A stretch of DNA of 64,000 nucleotides from Acidovorax sp. Leaf160 (GCF_001424265.1 NZ_LMOV01000026.1:62001-126000), one strand, 5' to 3'. Shown: positions 45,947 to 55,213, numbered from the stretch's first letter. The notes: a model not told the origin generated them from the letters alone. Translations and numbers: made by a program.

Positions 45947-47046
45947 ACGCCATAGCAGGCTTGCAGGGCGCCACCGCACCGGCGGTTCCACCGCTCCACA
46001 CCACATCGCAGGCATCGCTGCAGCAGGCCTACCGGCGGCTGGCCGGGCTGCGCCTGCTGGTACTGGCGGCACTCGCCACCGGCATCGTGGCCGCGCTGCT
46101 GCTGGACTTCACGACCGGCCCGTCGGGCCTCTCCCTCGCGCAGCTGGGAGAGACATTGCTGGACGCGGCCCATGCGCCGCCCGCGCTGCGCGTGATCGTC
46201 TGGGACATCCGCATGCCCTATGCGCTGATGGCCGTGGCCGTGGGCCTGGCGCTGGGCCTGGCCGGGGCGGAGATGCAGACCGTGCTCGCCAACCCGCTGG
46301 CCAGCCCGTTCACCCTGGGCCTGTCGTCGGCCGCGGCCTTCGGCGCCGCGCTGGCCATCGTGCTCGACTGGAGCCTGCCCGGCGTGCCCGCGGCCTGGGC
46401 GGTGCCCGCCAATGCCTTCCTGTTCGCGATGGCGTCGGCGCTGCTGCTCGACCTGGTGGCGCGCTGGGGCGGGATGAGCGCCACCGGCGTGGTGCTGTTC
46501 GGCATCGCGCTGGTGTTCAGCTTCAATGCGCTGGTATCGCTGCTGCAGTTCGTCGCCACGGCCGAGGCGCTGCAGGGGCTGGTGTTCTGGACCATGGGCA
46601 GCCTCTCGCGCGCCACCTGGCCCAAGCTGGCGGTGCTGGCCGTGGCGCTGGCCGTGGTGGTGCCGTTCTCGCTGGCCAACGCCTGGCGCCTGACGGCCCT
46701 GCGGCTGGGCGAGGACCGCGCCGCGAGCTTCGGCGTGGACGTGCGCCGGCTGCGCCTGGGCGCGCTGCTGCGCATCAGCCTGCTGGCCGCGCTGTCGGTG
46801 GCCTTCGTGGGCAGCATCGGCTTCATCGGGCTGGTGGCACCGCACATCGCGCGCCGGCTGGTGGGCGACGACCACCGCTTCTACCTGCCGGCCGCGGCCC
46901 TCACCGGCGCGCTGGTGCTGTCGCTGGCCTCCGTCGCTTCCAAGACGCTGATCGGCGGCGTGGTCATTCCCGTAGGCATCGTCACGTCGCTGGTGGGCAT
47001 TCCCTTCTTCCTGGCCATCGTGCTGCGCACGCGGGGGCGCGCATGA
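45943..47046 (+). CDS. FecCD-type ABC transporter permease
   Basis: A 367-residue inner-membrane permease of the FecCD/BtuC family with about ten hydrophobic segments. Family signatures are DIRMPYALMAVAVGLALGLAGAEMQTVLANPLASPFTLG (in parts, about 87-125) and FVGSIGFIGLVAPHIARRLVGDDHR (in parts, about 287-311). One permease gene only is present, so it should act as a homodimer. It overlaps the binding-protein gene by 4 bases and the ATPase gene by 4 bases. Confidence 0.92.
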   Translation: MNAIAGLQGATAPAVPPLHTTSQASLQQAYRRLAGLRLLVLAALATGIVAALLLDFTTGPSGLSLAQLGETLLDAAHAPPALRVIVWDIRMPYALMAVAVGLALGLAGAEMQTVLANPLASPFTLGLSSAAAFGAALAIVLDWSLPGVPAAWAVPANAFLFAMASALLLDLVARWGGMSATGVVLFGIALVFSFNALVSLLQFVATAEALQGLVFWTMGSLSRATWPKLAVLAVALAVVVPFSLANAWRLTALRLGEDRAASFGVDVRRLRLGALLRISLLAALSVAFVGSIGFIGLVAPHIARRLVGDDHRFYLPAAALTGALVLSLASVASKTLIGGVVIPVGIVTSLVGIPFFLAIVLRTRGRA

Positions 47047-47843
47047 GCGCCGGGCTGCACATCGCGGACCTGAGCGTGGCCTATGGCCGCCGCCGGGTGA
47101 TCGGCGGCCTCACCCTGGCCACGCTGCAGCCGGGCACCGTGACGGCGGTGCTGGGGCCCAACGGCAGCGGCAAGTCCACGCTGCTGCGCGCCCTGGCAGG
47201 GCTGGTGCGCTCGGGCGGCAGCGTCAGCCTGGAGGGCCAGGCGCTCGAGCGCGCCAGCCTGGCCGAGCGCGCGCGCCGCATCGTCTACCTGCCCCAGGCG
47301 CTGCCGGCGGCCGTGCACCTGCGCGTCATCGAATCGCTGCTGGCCGCACGCAATGCCTCGCCCCACGACGCACGCGCCGGCGACGGCCTGCGCGCCGAGG
47401 GCGCCGTGCAGGAGGGCGCCGTGCTGCTGCAGCGCCTGGGCATCGATCACCTGGCCATGCGGCACCTGGACGAGCTCTCCGGCGGGCAGGCGCAGCTGGC
47501 CGGCCTGGCCCAGGCGCTGATCCGCCAGCCGCAGGTGCTGCTGCTCGACGAGCCGCTTTCCGCGCTCGACCTCAACCACCAGTTCCATGTCATGTCGCTG
47601 GTGCGCGAGGAAACCGCGCGCCACCGCATGGTCACGCTGGTGGTGCTGCACGACCTGGGCATCGCCCTGCGCCATGCCGACCGCGTGCTGGTGCTGCGCG
47701 ACGGCCAGCGCATGGCCGACGGGCCGCCGGCCGAAGCCATCGACCCGGCGCTGCTGGCCCGCGTCTATGGCGTGCAGGCGCGGGTGGAGCGCTGCTCACG
47801 CGGGCTGCCGCAGGTCATCGTGGACGGGCTCAGCACCCGCTGA
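47043..47843 (+). CDS. ABC transporter ATP-binding protein
   Basis: A 266-residue ATPase of the FecE/FepC class. Walker A is GPNGSGKST (about 38-46), the signature LSGGQ is in HLDELSGGQAQLAGLAQAL (about 140-158), Walker B is QVLLLDEPLSALD (about 162-174), and the switch His follows in VVLHDLG. It drives import through the permease encoded upstream. The operon continues after 87 bases with the azurin-like gene on the same strand. Confidence 0.93.
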   Translation: MSAGLHIADLSVAYGRRRVIGGLTLATLQPGTVTAVLGPNGSGKSTLLRALAGLVRSGGSVSLEGQALERASLAERARRIVYLPQALPAAVHLRVIESLLAARNASPHDARAGDGLRAEGAVQEGAVLLQRLGIDHLAMRHLDELSGGQAQLAGLAQALIRQPQVLLLDEPLSALDLNHQFHVMSLVREETARHRMVTLVVLHDLGIALRHADRVLVLRDGQRMADGPPAEAIDPALLARVYGVQARVERCSRGLPQVIVDGLSTR

Positions 47844-47930
47844 CTGCCTCCGGCAGACGCCGATGGCCTTGCGCCCCGTCTTTCGTTCTTTCTCTTCGTC
47901 CCCTTTCCCCGTCCCATCAGGAGTCATCCC

Positions 47931-48494
47931 ATGTCGTCACCGATCTCCCGCTCTCTCCTTCTGCGCTCGGCGCTCGCCGCAGCGGCACTCGGCGCCGCAT
48001 CCTTCGCCGCAGAGGGCCAGCCAGGCCACGCCCATCACCCGGCCGCCACGGCAACGCCAGGCCCGTGCGAAGCGTTCATCGAAGGCCAGCCCGGCAAGCG
48101 GTTCAGCACGCAGGAAATACGGGTCAGCAGCCGCTGCGACCTGTTCACCGTGCACCTGGTCCACACCGGCCGAAAGCCCTGGCAGCAGGCCGGCCACAAC
48201 TGGGTGCTGGCCCGCTCCGCCGACATCGACGCCGTCATCGCGAGCGGCATGCAGGCCGGGCCGGACCGGGCCTGGGTTCCGCGCGGCGACGCGCGCGTGA
48301 TCGCGGCCACGCAGATGCTGTCGGGCGGAGAACACGCATCGGTCAGCTTCCCGGTCGCACGGCTGAAGGCCGGCGAGCAGTACACCTACTACTGCTCGTT
48401 CCCCACCCATGCCGAACCCATGCGGGGCCAGCTGGTGCTGGTGGACGCAGCCGTGCCGGCCGGGCCGTCGCTGGCCGCGGCTCAGAACCGGTAG
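47931..48494 (+). CDS. Azurin-like blue copper protein
   Basis: A 187-residue exported cupredoxin. The signal region has a serine-rich start and SALAAAALGAASFAAEG (cleavage near 28). The type 1 copper ligands are His89 (AGHNW), Cys155, His160 and Met164 (YCSFPTHAEPM), with the exact C-x4-H-x3-M spacing of azurin, and Cys46-Cys69 match the azurin disulfide. A His-rich segment (GHAHHP) follows the signal. It should carry single electrons in the periplasm. It sits after an ABC transporter operon, with AGGAG 8 bases before the ATG. It could serve the PQQ alcohol dehydrogenase 7 kb away as electron acceptor. Its 3' end overlaps the ompW-like gene by 13 bases. Confidence 0.88.
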   Translation: MSSPISRSLLLRSALAAAALGAASFAAEGQPGHAHHPAATATPGPCEAFIEGQPGKRFSTQEIRVSSRCDLFTVHLVHTGRKPWQQAGHNWVLARSADIDAVIASGMQAGPDRAWVPRGDARVIAATQMLSGGEHASVSFPVARLKAGEQYTYYCSFPTHAEPMRGQLVLVDAAVPAGPSLAAAQNR

Positions 48495-49249
48495 CTCACC
48501 CCGGCCGTCACCACCAGCGGATCCAGCCGCACCTTGGCATGCGCGGGCGCCCCGCCCAGCGCCGGCAGCGTGCCTGTCGCGGTCGTCTTGAGCCAGATCT
48601 TCTTGGCATCGACGAAGAAGCTCCAGCGCGCATCGATCGGCACCTCGAAGCCGGCCTGCAGCACCGGGCCGACGCCATTCTTCACATCCAGGTTCGACAC
48701 GAAGCCGTCGCGGGATTCGAGCACCAGGGTGTAGTTGATGCCCGCCCCGATGTAGGGGCGCACGGGGCCGTCTTCCCAGAGCTGGCGGCGCACGGAAAGG
48801 ACGGCGGGGCCGTATTTCACCTTGCCGAGCGTGCCCGCGCCGGCCAGGGTGCCGGTGCCCTTGAGGGCGGTGGTGGGCGGCAGGCCCAGGGCGATTTCGG
48901 CGCTCCAGCCCGGGTGGAAGTCGTAGATGGCGCCGAAGGCGAGGCTGTTGTTGGAATCCGCCCGGGCGTCGGCGCCGGGCACCAGCTGGCCGCCGGCACG
49001 CACTTCGGCCGAGGTGCTGAAGCCGATGTGCGCGGCGCCCGCATAGATGCGCCAGGGGGACGGTGCGGACAGGTCCGCCGACGGCGTGCGCGATGTTGCA
49101 GCCTGTGCGGCCTGTGCGGCCTGTGCGGGTGGTTGCGGCTGCGTTGGTGCTTGTGCCTGGGCGGACGGCGCGGCGATGAGGCTGCCGGCCGTGGCTGCGG
49201 TGGCGAAGGCCGCAACGGCGACGCGTGAGGGGCGTGCGATGGCTTGCAT
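48482..49249 (-). CDS. OmpW-family outer membrane protein
   Basis: A 255-residue beta-barrel protein. The signal peptide is cleaved near residue 33 (PSAQAQAPTQ). A Gln/Ala/Pro-rich stretch (33-60, from a 9-base DNA repeat) precedes eight predicted strands, starting PWRIYAGAAHIGF, with VRPYIGAGINYTLV near 165 and FFVDAKKIWLKTTA near 212, and ending in the Phe required for barrel insertion (VSYRF). OmpW barrels pass small hydrophobic compounds. It is the last of eight minus-strand genes beginning with gentisate dioxygenase, so uptake of aromatic compounds is a plausible role. Convergent overlap with the azurin-like gene is 13 bases. Confidence 0.87.
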   Translation of the reverse strand: MQAIARPSRVAVAAFATAATAGSLIAAPSAQAQAPTQPQPPAQAAQAAQAATSRTPSADLSAPSPWRIYAGAAHIGFSTSAEVRAGGQLVPGADARADSNNSLAFGAIYDFHPGWSAEIALGLPPTTALKGTGTLAGAGTLGKVKYGPAVLSVRRQLWEDGPVRPYIGAGINYTLVLESRDGFVSNLDVKNGVGPVLQAGFEVPIDARWSFFVDAKKIWLKTTATGTLPALGGAPAHAKVRLDPLVVTAGVSYRF

Positions 49250-49290
49250 GGTGTCGTCTCCTGAAGGGTGTCGGTGTCATGCCGTGCGGC

Positions 49291-50019
49291 TCAGTCCCGC
49301 CCCGCGCGCTCGATGCCGCGCGCGAAGCCTTCGGGGTCGGTGAACAGCGCCTCGTGGCTGCCGCCCGCCTCCACGTAGCGGAACAGGCCGAGCCGCTCCG
49401 ACAGGCGCGGGTGCCAGGGCAGGCTCTGCGGCAGCGCGGTGTCCTCCCGGCAGTTCAGGTACGACTTGCCCAGCGCCAGCGCGGCGGTGGGCTGCGCGAG
49501 GGCGATGGGGTCGGTCAGGCAGCGCAGCGGCTGCGGGTGCAGCAGCGCATAGGTGCTGCGCGCCAGCTCCGCATCGGCGTCGTTGATGAAGGATTCGCGC
49601 CAGACCTCGAACGGCAGCTGCACTCCGCCGCCGTTCGCGGCAGCGATGTTTTCGAACATCGCGCGGTAGTAGGGCGGCGCCATGTCGGCGAGCGATTCGC
49701 CGGGCAGCGGCACGAAGGCGTTCACGTAGACCAGCCGCCGGATGCGCTCGGGCACGCGGTCGGCCGCGCCGGAGAGCAGCATGCCGCCGTAGCTGTGGCC
49801 GACGAGGCGCACGTCTCTCAGGTCGTTCGATTCCAGGAATTGCACCAGCCCGTCGATCGCGTCCTGCAGGCCCAGCGGGGCCGTGCCGTCGCCGGGGCGG
49901 TTGCCCGGCAGCGTGGGGCAGTGCACGGTGTGGCCGCGCGCCCGCAGGTGCCCGGCCGTGGCCTCCAGCGTTTCGCCCGTGTGCCAGGCGCCGTGGACCA
50001 GTACGTAGGTGTCCGCCAT
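49291..50019 (-). CDS. Alpha/beta hydrolase
   Basis: A 242-residue esterase-like protein. The nucleophile elbow is GHSYGG with Ser76; the oxyanion region is VLVHGAWHTGE near 6-16; the catalytic His lies in GGSHEALFTDPEGFA near 222. This is the branch that includes plant methyl-salicylate esterases and bacterial pyrethroid and aryl esterases. Placed between an OmpW porin and gentisate-pathway genes, it may release an aromatic acid (for example salicylate) from an ester. The substrate is inference only. Confidence 0.85.
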   Translation of the reverse strand: MADTYVLVHGAWHTGETLEATAGHLRARGHTVHCPTLPGNRPGDGTAPLGLQDAIDGLVQFLESNDLRDVRLVGHSYGGMLLSGAADRVPERIRRLVYVNAFVPLPGESLADMAPPYYRAMFENIAAANGGGVQLPFEVWRESFINDADAELARSTYALLHPQPLRCLTDPIALAQPTAALALGKSYLNCREDTALPQSLPWHPRLSERLGLFRYVEAGGSHEALFTDPEGFARGIERAGRD

Positions 50020-50125
50020 GTCGTTGTCTCCTTGTGTGGTGGGAGACCCATGGTGGCCCGGCGCTGGGGCCGCGGATGGCCGATGCGTGCCAGCGTGGCG
50101 GACGCTGGATGCCAGGCGGACGGGT

Positions 50126-51085
50126 TCAGCGGCGCGCCGCTGCGCCCACCACGCCCGCGCACCGCTCCTGCGCGGGCGTGCGACCGCACCACTGCCGGCA
50201 GGCGCGCGCGAAATGCGATGGGTCCAGGAAGCCCGCGCGCCGCCCGATCTCCGCCACCGTCAGGTGCCGGTGCGAGGGCGTATGCAGCATGCGCTGGGCC
50301 ACGGCCATGCGCTCGCGCAGGAGCAGCACCGCGAAGGTGGTGCCGCCCGACGACAGCGCGCGGTGCAGCGTGCGCAGCGAGACGCCGACATCATGGGCCA
50401 CGTCGGCGGCGGTGAGGCCGGGCTCGCAGAAGCGCTCGCGCACGCACTGTTCGATGCGCTGCAGGAGGCCCGGGCGCGGCGGCTCAGGCGGCACCGCGCC
50501 GCAGGCCAGCGACAGCAGGCCGCCCAGGTGCTCGGCCTGCAGCGCGCCCAGCCGGTCGGGCGTCTCGGCCTGCAACTGGTTCACATAGGCGCTCAGCACC
50601 CGGCCCCAGCCGGCGGAGCCGTCCACGCGGCGGCCCAGCCACGGGTCGGCGGCGGGTAGCCAGGTGTCCAGCCAGCCGATCGGGATCTGGATGGAGACGG
50701 TGTCCACCACGTCCGGGAAGTCCAGCAGGTAGCAGCGGCGCGAATCGACCAGGGCCAGGTCGCCGGGCAGCAGGCGCGCGGCGCCGGCGTCTGCCTGCGC
50801 GACGTGGCAGGGCGCGGAGTCCTTGCAGAGCAGGTAGTAGAAGTTGTCGCCGTCACTGCGGCGGATGGCCTGCTGCGTGCGGCGCACGCGCTGCCCGCTG
50901 CCGCTCACTCGGTTGATGCGCAGGCCGCCGCAGGGCATGGAGGTGAGCGTGGCCGAGAACGCGTGGCGCTGGCCGGGCTCGACCTCCATGTCGAGGAAGC
51001 AGTCGCAGACGGCGCCGACCCAGTAGTCGGCCCGCTGCGCGGGGGGAACGGCGTCGGTGGTCCAGGTGCGAAGGCCGTCGTGCAT
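50126..51085 (-). CDS. AraC-family transcriptional regulator
   Basis: A 319-residue regulator. The N-terminal part (1-200) is the AraC-binding-like domain of the FeaR/NahR-unrelated group, with DYWVGAVCDCFLDMEVEP near 20. The C-terminal part (210-310) has two helix-turn-helix motifs: TAADVAHDVGVSLRTLHRAL and TVAEIGRRAGFLDPSHFARACRQWCG (in parts). It follows the aromatic acid transporter by 101 bases and precedes the hydrolase gene on the same strand. It may control the hydrolase and porin, or the whole gentisate set. Confidence 0.88.
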   Translation of the reverse strand: MHDGLRTWTTDAVPPAQRADYWVGAVCDCFLDMEVEPGQRHAFSATLTSMPCGGLRINRVSGSGQRVRRTQQAIRRSDGDNFYYLLCKDSAPCHVAQADAGAARLLPGDLALVDSRRCYLLDFPDVVDTVSIQIPIGWLDTWLPAADPWLGRRVDGSAGWGRVLSAYVNQLQAETPDRLGALQAEHLGGLLSLACGAVPPEPPRPGLLQRIEQCVRERFCEPGLTAADVAHDVGVSLRTLHRALSSGGTTFAVLLLRERMAVAQRMLHTPSHRHLTVAEIGRRAGFLDPSHFARACRQWCGRTPAQERCAGVVGAAARR

Positions 51086-51186
51086 GGCGTGTCCGGTGCG
51101 GTGGGCCGCTGTGGGAATGTCTTTGCCAGGGATGCTATGCCGGCTCGGCAGTGGGCGGCCTCCGGGCCATCCCTATCACGTCGCCA

Positions 51187-52512
51187 TCACGTGCCGCGCC
51201 GCACGCGCCCCAGCAGCAGCACCGCCACGGCCGCCATCACCGCGGGCACGGCCGCCACCAGGATGATGGAGGACGGCGCCCAGGCCGCGGCCAGCAGCGC
51301 GCCGCCCGCCAGCGGGCCGACGATGGCGCCGATGCGGCCCACGCCCAGCGCCCAGCCCACACCGGTGGCGCGGATGTGGGTGGGGTAGATGGCGGCGGCC
51401 AGCGCGTTGCAGCCGATCTGCGCGCCCATCACGCCGAAGCCCGAGAGCGCGGCGCCGGCCAGCAGGCCCGTGAGGTTCTGCCCGCTGAAGGCGATCAGCG
51501 CGATGAAGCCGGCCGAGGCGGCGTAGGCCGCGCCCAGCACGGTGTAGGCGCTGAAGCGGTCGATGAGCCGACCCAGCACGAGCGCACCCACCACGCCGCC
51601 CAGGTTGAGCATGGCGGTGGAGAGGATGGCCTTTTCCAGCGGCAGGCCGGCGCTTTTCAGCAGCGTGGGCAGCCAGTTGACCAGGAAGTACATGACCAGC
51701 AGGTTCATGAAGAAGGCCAGCCAGAGCAGCACGGTGGTGTGCAGGCGGCCATGGCGGAACAGCTCGAAGACCGAGAAGCCGGCCTGCACGCCAGCCGCCT
51801 CGCCGCGCAGCCCGGCCATCACCGTGGCCGGGTCTTCGCCGGGGTAGGCGCTGCGCGCGATGGGTTCGTAGCGCGCAGGCGCCGCGCCGCTGGCGGCCAG
51901 GTAGCGCAGCGATTCGGGCAGCAGCAGGGCCAGCACCGGCAGCAGCAGCAGGGGCAGCACGCCGCCCAGCACGAACACCGAGTGCCAATCGAAACGCGCG
52001 ATGAGCCAGCTGGAGATGAGCCCGCCCAGCGTGGAGCCCAGCGGGAAGCCGCAGAACATCACCGTGACCAGCGTGGCGCGCAGGCGCTGCGGCGCGTATT
52101 CGCTGGTGAGCGCGATGATGTTGGGCATGGCCGCACCCAGGCCCACGCCGGTGATGAAGCGGTAGGCCAGCAGCTCGTTCATGCTGGTGGCCCACGCGGT
52201 GAGCAGCGCGAACAGGCCGAAGATGAATGTGGACAGCAGGATCACCTTCTTGCGGCCCCAGCGGTCGGCCACCGGGCTGAGCAGGAAGGCGCCGGCCATC
52301 AGGCCGAACAGGCCCGCCGCGAAGATGGGGCCGAACTCGGACGCCTTGAGGCCCCAGTCTTCCGCGATGCGCGGCGCCACGTAGGCGATGGACTGGGTGT
52401 CGAAGCCGTCGAGCATGGCGACGATGGCGCACAGCAGCGTCACGCGCAATTGCAGCGGCCCGAAGGCGGCGCGGTCTGCCGCCGGAATGCCGGCGGCCAT
52501 GGATGGGGTCAT
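51187..52512 (-). CDS. Aromatic acid:H+ symporter (AAHS family MFS)
   Basis: A 441-residue carrier with 12 membrane segments. The family motif near the first segment is AMLDGFDTQSIAYVAPRI, with the Asp of the DGxD motif, and the first loop has SPVADRWGRKKVIL. The end of segment 4 region reads LTSEYAPQRLRATLVTVMFCGFPLG (in parts). Family knowledge: AAHS carriers import 4-hydroxybenzoate, gentisate, 3-hydroxybenzoate or salicylate with protons. Its place after the gentisate pathway genes suggests gentisate or salicylate. The ATG at 52512 has GGAGAGAG upstream and was preferred to the ATG at 52527, which overlaps that site. Confidence 0.9.
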   Translation of the reverse strand: MTPSMAAGIPAADRAAFGPLQLRVTLLCAIVAMLDGFDTQSIAYVAPRIAEDWGLKASEFGPIFAAGLFGLMAGAFLLSPVADRWGRKKVILLSTFIFGLFALLTAWATSMNELLAYRFITGVGLGAAMPNIIALTSEYAPQRLRATLVTVMFCGFPLGSTLGGLISSWLIARFDWHSVFVLGGVLPLLLLPVLALLLPESLRYLAASGAAPARYEPIARSAYPGEDPATVMAGLRGEAAGVQAGFSVFELFRHGRLHTTVLLWLAFFMNLLVMYFLVNWLPTLLKSAGLPLEKAILSTAMLNLGGVVGALVLGRLIDRFSAYTVLGAAYAASAGFIALIAFSGQNLTGLLAGAALSGFGVMGAQIGCNALAAAIYPTHIRATGVGWALGVGRIGAIVGPLAGGALLAAAWAPSSIILVAAVPAVMAAVAVLLLGRVRRGT

Positions 52513-52622
52513 TGTGTCTCTCTCCATTTTTTTGGGGGATGGAAGGCCCGGCCCGCCGGTGCCGGGTGGTGTGTCCCACCCTGGCCAACGGATCTCAGGC
52601 CCCGTGGGGCTGCCGCGTCAAC

Positions 52623-53264
52623 TCATGGCTGGTAGTCCGGCTGCGCCTGCGGCCGTGCCGCGATGAAGGCGGGGTGCTGCTCGGCATGCGCGTGCACGGC
52701 CATCACGCGCGCATAGGGGGTGAGGTCGCATCCCGCGCGCAGGGCGTTCGCCACCTGGGGCACCAGGCACACGTCGGCCAGCGTGGGCGCGTCGCCGAAG
52801 CACCAGGGGCCCGGGCCGCCATGCCGCACCAGCAACTGCTCCACGGCGGCAAAGCCCTCGGCGGCCCAGTGGGCGTACCAGGCGTCCTTCTGCGCCGCGC
52901 TCAGGGCCAGCGGGCCCTGCAGGTATTTTAGGATGCGCAGGTTGTTCACCGGGTGCATGTCGCAGGCAATCACATTCGCCAGCTCCAGCACGCGGGCGCG
53001 CAGGCGGGGCTCGGTCGGGATCAGCCGGGGCTCGGGATGGCGCTGGTCCAGGTAGTCGAGGATGGCCATGGACTGGCCCAGCGTGAAATCGCCGTCCACC
53101 AGCGTGGGCACGACGCGTGCGGCGTTCAGTTCGGCATAGTCCGCCGCGCGGTGCTCGCCGGTGCGGATGTTCACGCCGTGGTAGTCGGCCGGCAGCCCCT
53201 TGAGCGCCAGTGCGATGCGCACCCGGTACGAGGTGGAGCTGTTGAAGAAGCTGTAGAGCTGCAT
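52623..53264 (-). CDS. nagL: Maleylpyruvate isomerase, zeta-class GST
   Basis: A 213-residue glutathione S-transferase-like isomerase. The N-terminal thioredoxin fold has the zeta-class signature in the form SSTSYRVRIAL (about 9-19), as I recall for NagL of Ralstonia sp. U2, rather than the SSCSWRVR of homogentisate-pathway enzymes. ARVVPTLVDGDFTLGQSMAI near 48-67 binds glutathione. It isomerises maleylpyruvate to fumarylpyruvate. It lies directly after the fumarylpyruvate hydrolase gene. The ATG at 53264 matches the family start; an ATG 12 bases earlier is possible. Confidence 0.88.
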   Translation of the reverse strand: MQLYSFFNSSTSYRVRIALALKGLPADYHGVNIRTGEHRAADYAELNAARVVPTLVDGDFTLGQSMAILDYLDQRHPEPRLIPTEPRLRARVLELANVIACDMHPVNNLRILKYLQGPLALSAAQKDAWYAHWAAEGFAAVEQLLVRHGGPGPWCFGDAPTLADVCLVPQVANALRAGCDLTPYARVMAVHAHAEQHPAFIAARPQAQPDYQP

Positions 53265-53282
53265 GGCGGAGCCCATCGATCG

Positions 53283-53981
53283 TCAGACCACGTACACCAC
53301 CAGCTCGCCCAGGCGCTCCACGCCCACCACCATGCGGTCGCCGCGCACCACCGGGCCCACGCCTTCGGGCGTGCCGGTGTAGATCAGGTCACCCGGCTCC
53401 AGGCGGAAGTACGTGGAGAGGTCCGCGATGGTTTCGGCCACCGACCAGATCAGGTGCGTGACGTCGCTGCGCTGGCGGTCCGCGCCGTTCACGGTGAGCC
53501 AGAGGCCGGCCTGCTCGAAATGGCCCACGTCGCTGGCGCGGTGGATCGGGCCGATGGGCGCGGAGGCATCGAAGGCCTTGCCGATCTCCCACGGGCGGCC
53601 CGCCTGGCGCATCTCCATCTGCCGGTCGCGGCGGGTCATGTCCAGGCCCACGGCATAGCCCCAGGCATGCTCCAGCGCCTGCTCACGCGGGATGTCGCTG
53701 CCGGCCTTGCCGATGGCGACGACCAGCTCCGCCTCGTAGTGGAAGTTGTCGGTGCGCACCGGATACGGCAGCCGCAGCGTCTCGCCATAGGCCACCGGGA
53801 TGACCGCATCGGCCGGCTTGCAGAAGAAGAACGGCGGCTCGCGGTCCGGATCGAACCCCATCTCCCTCGCATGGGCCGCGTAGTTGCGCCCCACGCAGTA
53901 CACGCGGCGCACGGCGAAGGCATCCGGCGTGCCCACGACAGGCACGGCCACAGTAGGAGGAGCAGGGAAAACGAAGGCCAT
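53283..53981 (-). CDS. nagK: Fumarylpyruvate hydrolase (FAH family)
   Basis: A 232-residue hydrolase of the FAH family. The conserved start is VYCVGRNYAAHAREMG near 27-42; the metal site is NFHYEAELVVAIGKAG near 79-94 with two acidic residues and a later Asp (GLDMTRRDRQ); GDLIYTGTPEGVGPV near 196-210 is the C-terminal family motif. It splits fumarylpyruvate into fumarate and pyruvate, the last step of the gentisate route. It lies 161 bases after the gentisate dioxygenase gene on the same strand and 18 bases before the isomerase gene. Confidence 0.9.
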   Translation of the reverse strand: MAFVFPAPPTVAVPVVGTPDAFAVRRVYCVGRNYAAHAREMGFDPDREPPFFFCKPADAVIPVAYGETLRLPYPVRTDNFHYEAELVVAIGKAGSDIPREQALEHAWGYAVGLDMTRRDRQMEMRQAGRPWEIGKAFDASAPIGPIHRASDVGHFEQAGLWLTVNGADRQRSDVTHLIWSVAETIADLSTYFRLEPGDLIYTGTPEGVGPVVRGDRMVVGVERLGELVVYVV

Positions 53982-54142
53982 GGTGTTTTTCTTTCTGGGA
54001 ATGAATCGTTCAAAGGGGAAGCAGGGTCACGTTCGCAAGCGGTCCACAGAGCCTTTAAGGCAAGGCGCCGCATCGCAGACAGTGGCAGCGCCACGGCAAG
54101 TTGCGGCAACGCCGCCGGAGAGGCCCTGTGGACCGCGCCCCG

Positions 54143-55213
54143 TCACATGCGGTGTTCGCGGTGGAGCCCGAGCGCCACCTGCACGGGCCGGTCGGAATAG
54201 CTGAACAGCACCGCGTCCTGCGTGGCGGCCAGCTGCACCGGCGCCCACGACGGGGCGACGAAGGTGTCGCGCGGGCCGAACTGGAAGGTGCTGCCGCCGA
54301 TGCGCGCCGTGCCCTGCCCTTCGACCACGCTGAACACGGTGGCGTCGGTGCTGCGGTAGGTGCGGCCCTGGAAGCCCGAGGGCAGCAGCTGCAGGAAGGT
54401 GGCCATGGTGGGCATGGGCCAGCCGCCGGTGGCGGGGTTCACGTAGCGCAGCTTCACGCCGTCCCAGGCATCGAGCTCGCCCTGGCGGAACAGCCGGTCC
54501 AGCGCCTCGCGGCTGCGGTCGTAGGGGTAGCTGAAGATCGGCGAGGTCGAGGCCGAGTCCGCCGCGCGGTGGCGCACGGGCGCCATGTTGTGGCCGAAGG
54601 TGGCGAAGCTGTGGCCTTCGGCGCGGTTCACCGGCTGCACGGCCTCGGGGTAGTTCTCGGCGAAGCCCGCGTCCAGATGGCCGATCAGGGGAATGTCCAG
54701 GCCGTCGAGCCAGACCACGGGCTCGCCGCCCTCCTCCACCCCGGGGTTGCCGTGGTCGTGCCAGGTCCACGACGGGGTGATGATGAAATCGCCCGGGTGC
54801 ATGGTGGTGCGCTCGCCGTTGACGGCCGTGTAGGCGCCCTGGCCTTCCACGATGAAGCGCAGCGCCGACTGCGTGTGGCGGTGGCTGGGCGCCACTTCGC
54901 CCGGCAGGATCAGCTGCAGCCCCGCGTACAGCGTGGAGGTGATGCTGGAGCGGCCGGCCAAGCCCGGGTTCTCCAGGATGAGCACGCGGCGCACGGCCTC
55001 TTCGGCGCTGATGACCTCGCCGGCCTGCATCACCAGCGGGCGCACGTCGTCGCATTTCCAGAAGGCGGGCACGGCCTGCGGGCGCGGCTCGCGCGGCACC
55101 AGGCTGTGCAGCGATTCCCACAGCGGGGCCATGCCGTGGCCGGCGATGCGGTCGTAGTACGCCTGGCGGTCGGCGGTGATGGTGGGTCGAGCAGCCTGGG
55201 TGGCGGTGTCCAT
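54143..55213 (-). CDS. nagI: Gentisate 1,2-dioxygenase
   Basis: A 356-residue bicupin Fe(II) ring-cleavage enzyme. The iron ligands in the first cupin are His111 and His113 ([13 protein letters not shown]) and His152 or His154 (WTWHDHG). The second cupin (about 250-350) lacks the metal residues, as in the family. [15 protein letters not shown] near 120-134 and [14 protein letters not shown] near 145-158 are family motifs. It opens gentisate to maleylpyruvate with O2. It is the first minus-strand gene of the gentisate set and is divergent from a LysR gene. Confidence 0.92.
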   Translation of the reverse strand: MDTATQAARPTITADRQAYYDRIAGHGMAPLWESLHSLVPREPRPQAVPAFWKCDDVRPLVMQAGEVISAEEAVRRVLILENPGLAGRSSITSTLYAGLQLILPGEVAPSHRHTQSALRFIVEGQGAYTAVNGERTTMHPGDFIITPSWTWHDHGNPGVEEGGEPVVWLDGLDIPLIGHLDAGFAENYPEAVQPVNRAEGHSFATFGHNMAPVRHRAADSASTSPIFSYPYDRSREALDRLFRQGELDAWDGVKLRYVNPATGGWPMPTMATFLQLLPSGFQGRTYRSTDATVFSVVEGQGTARIGGSTFQFGPRDTFVAPSWAPVQLAATQDAVLFSYSDRPVQVALGLHREHRM

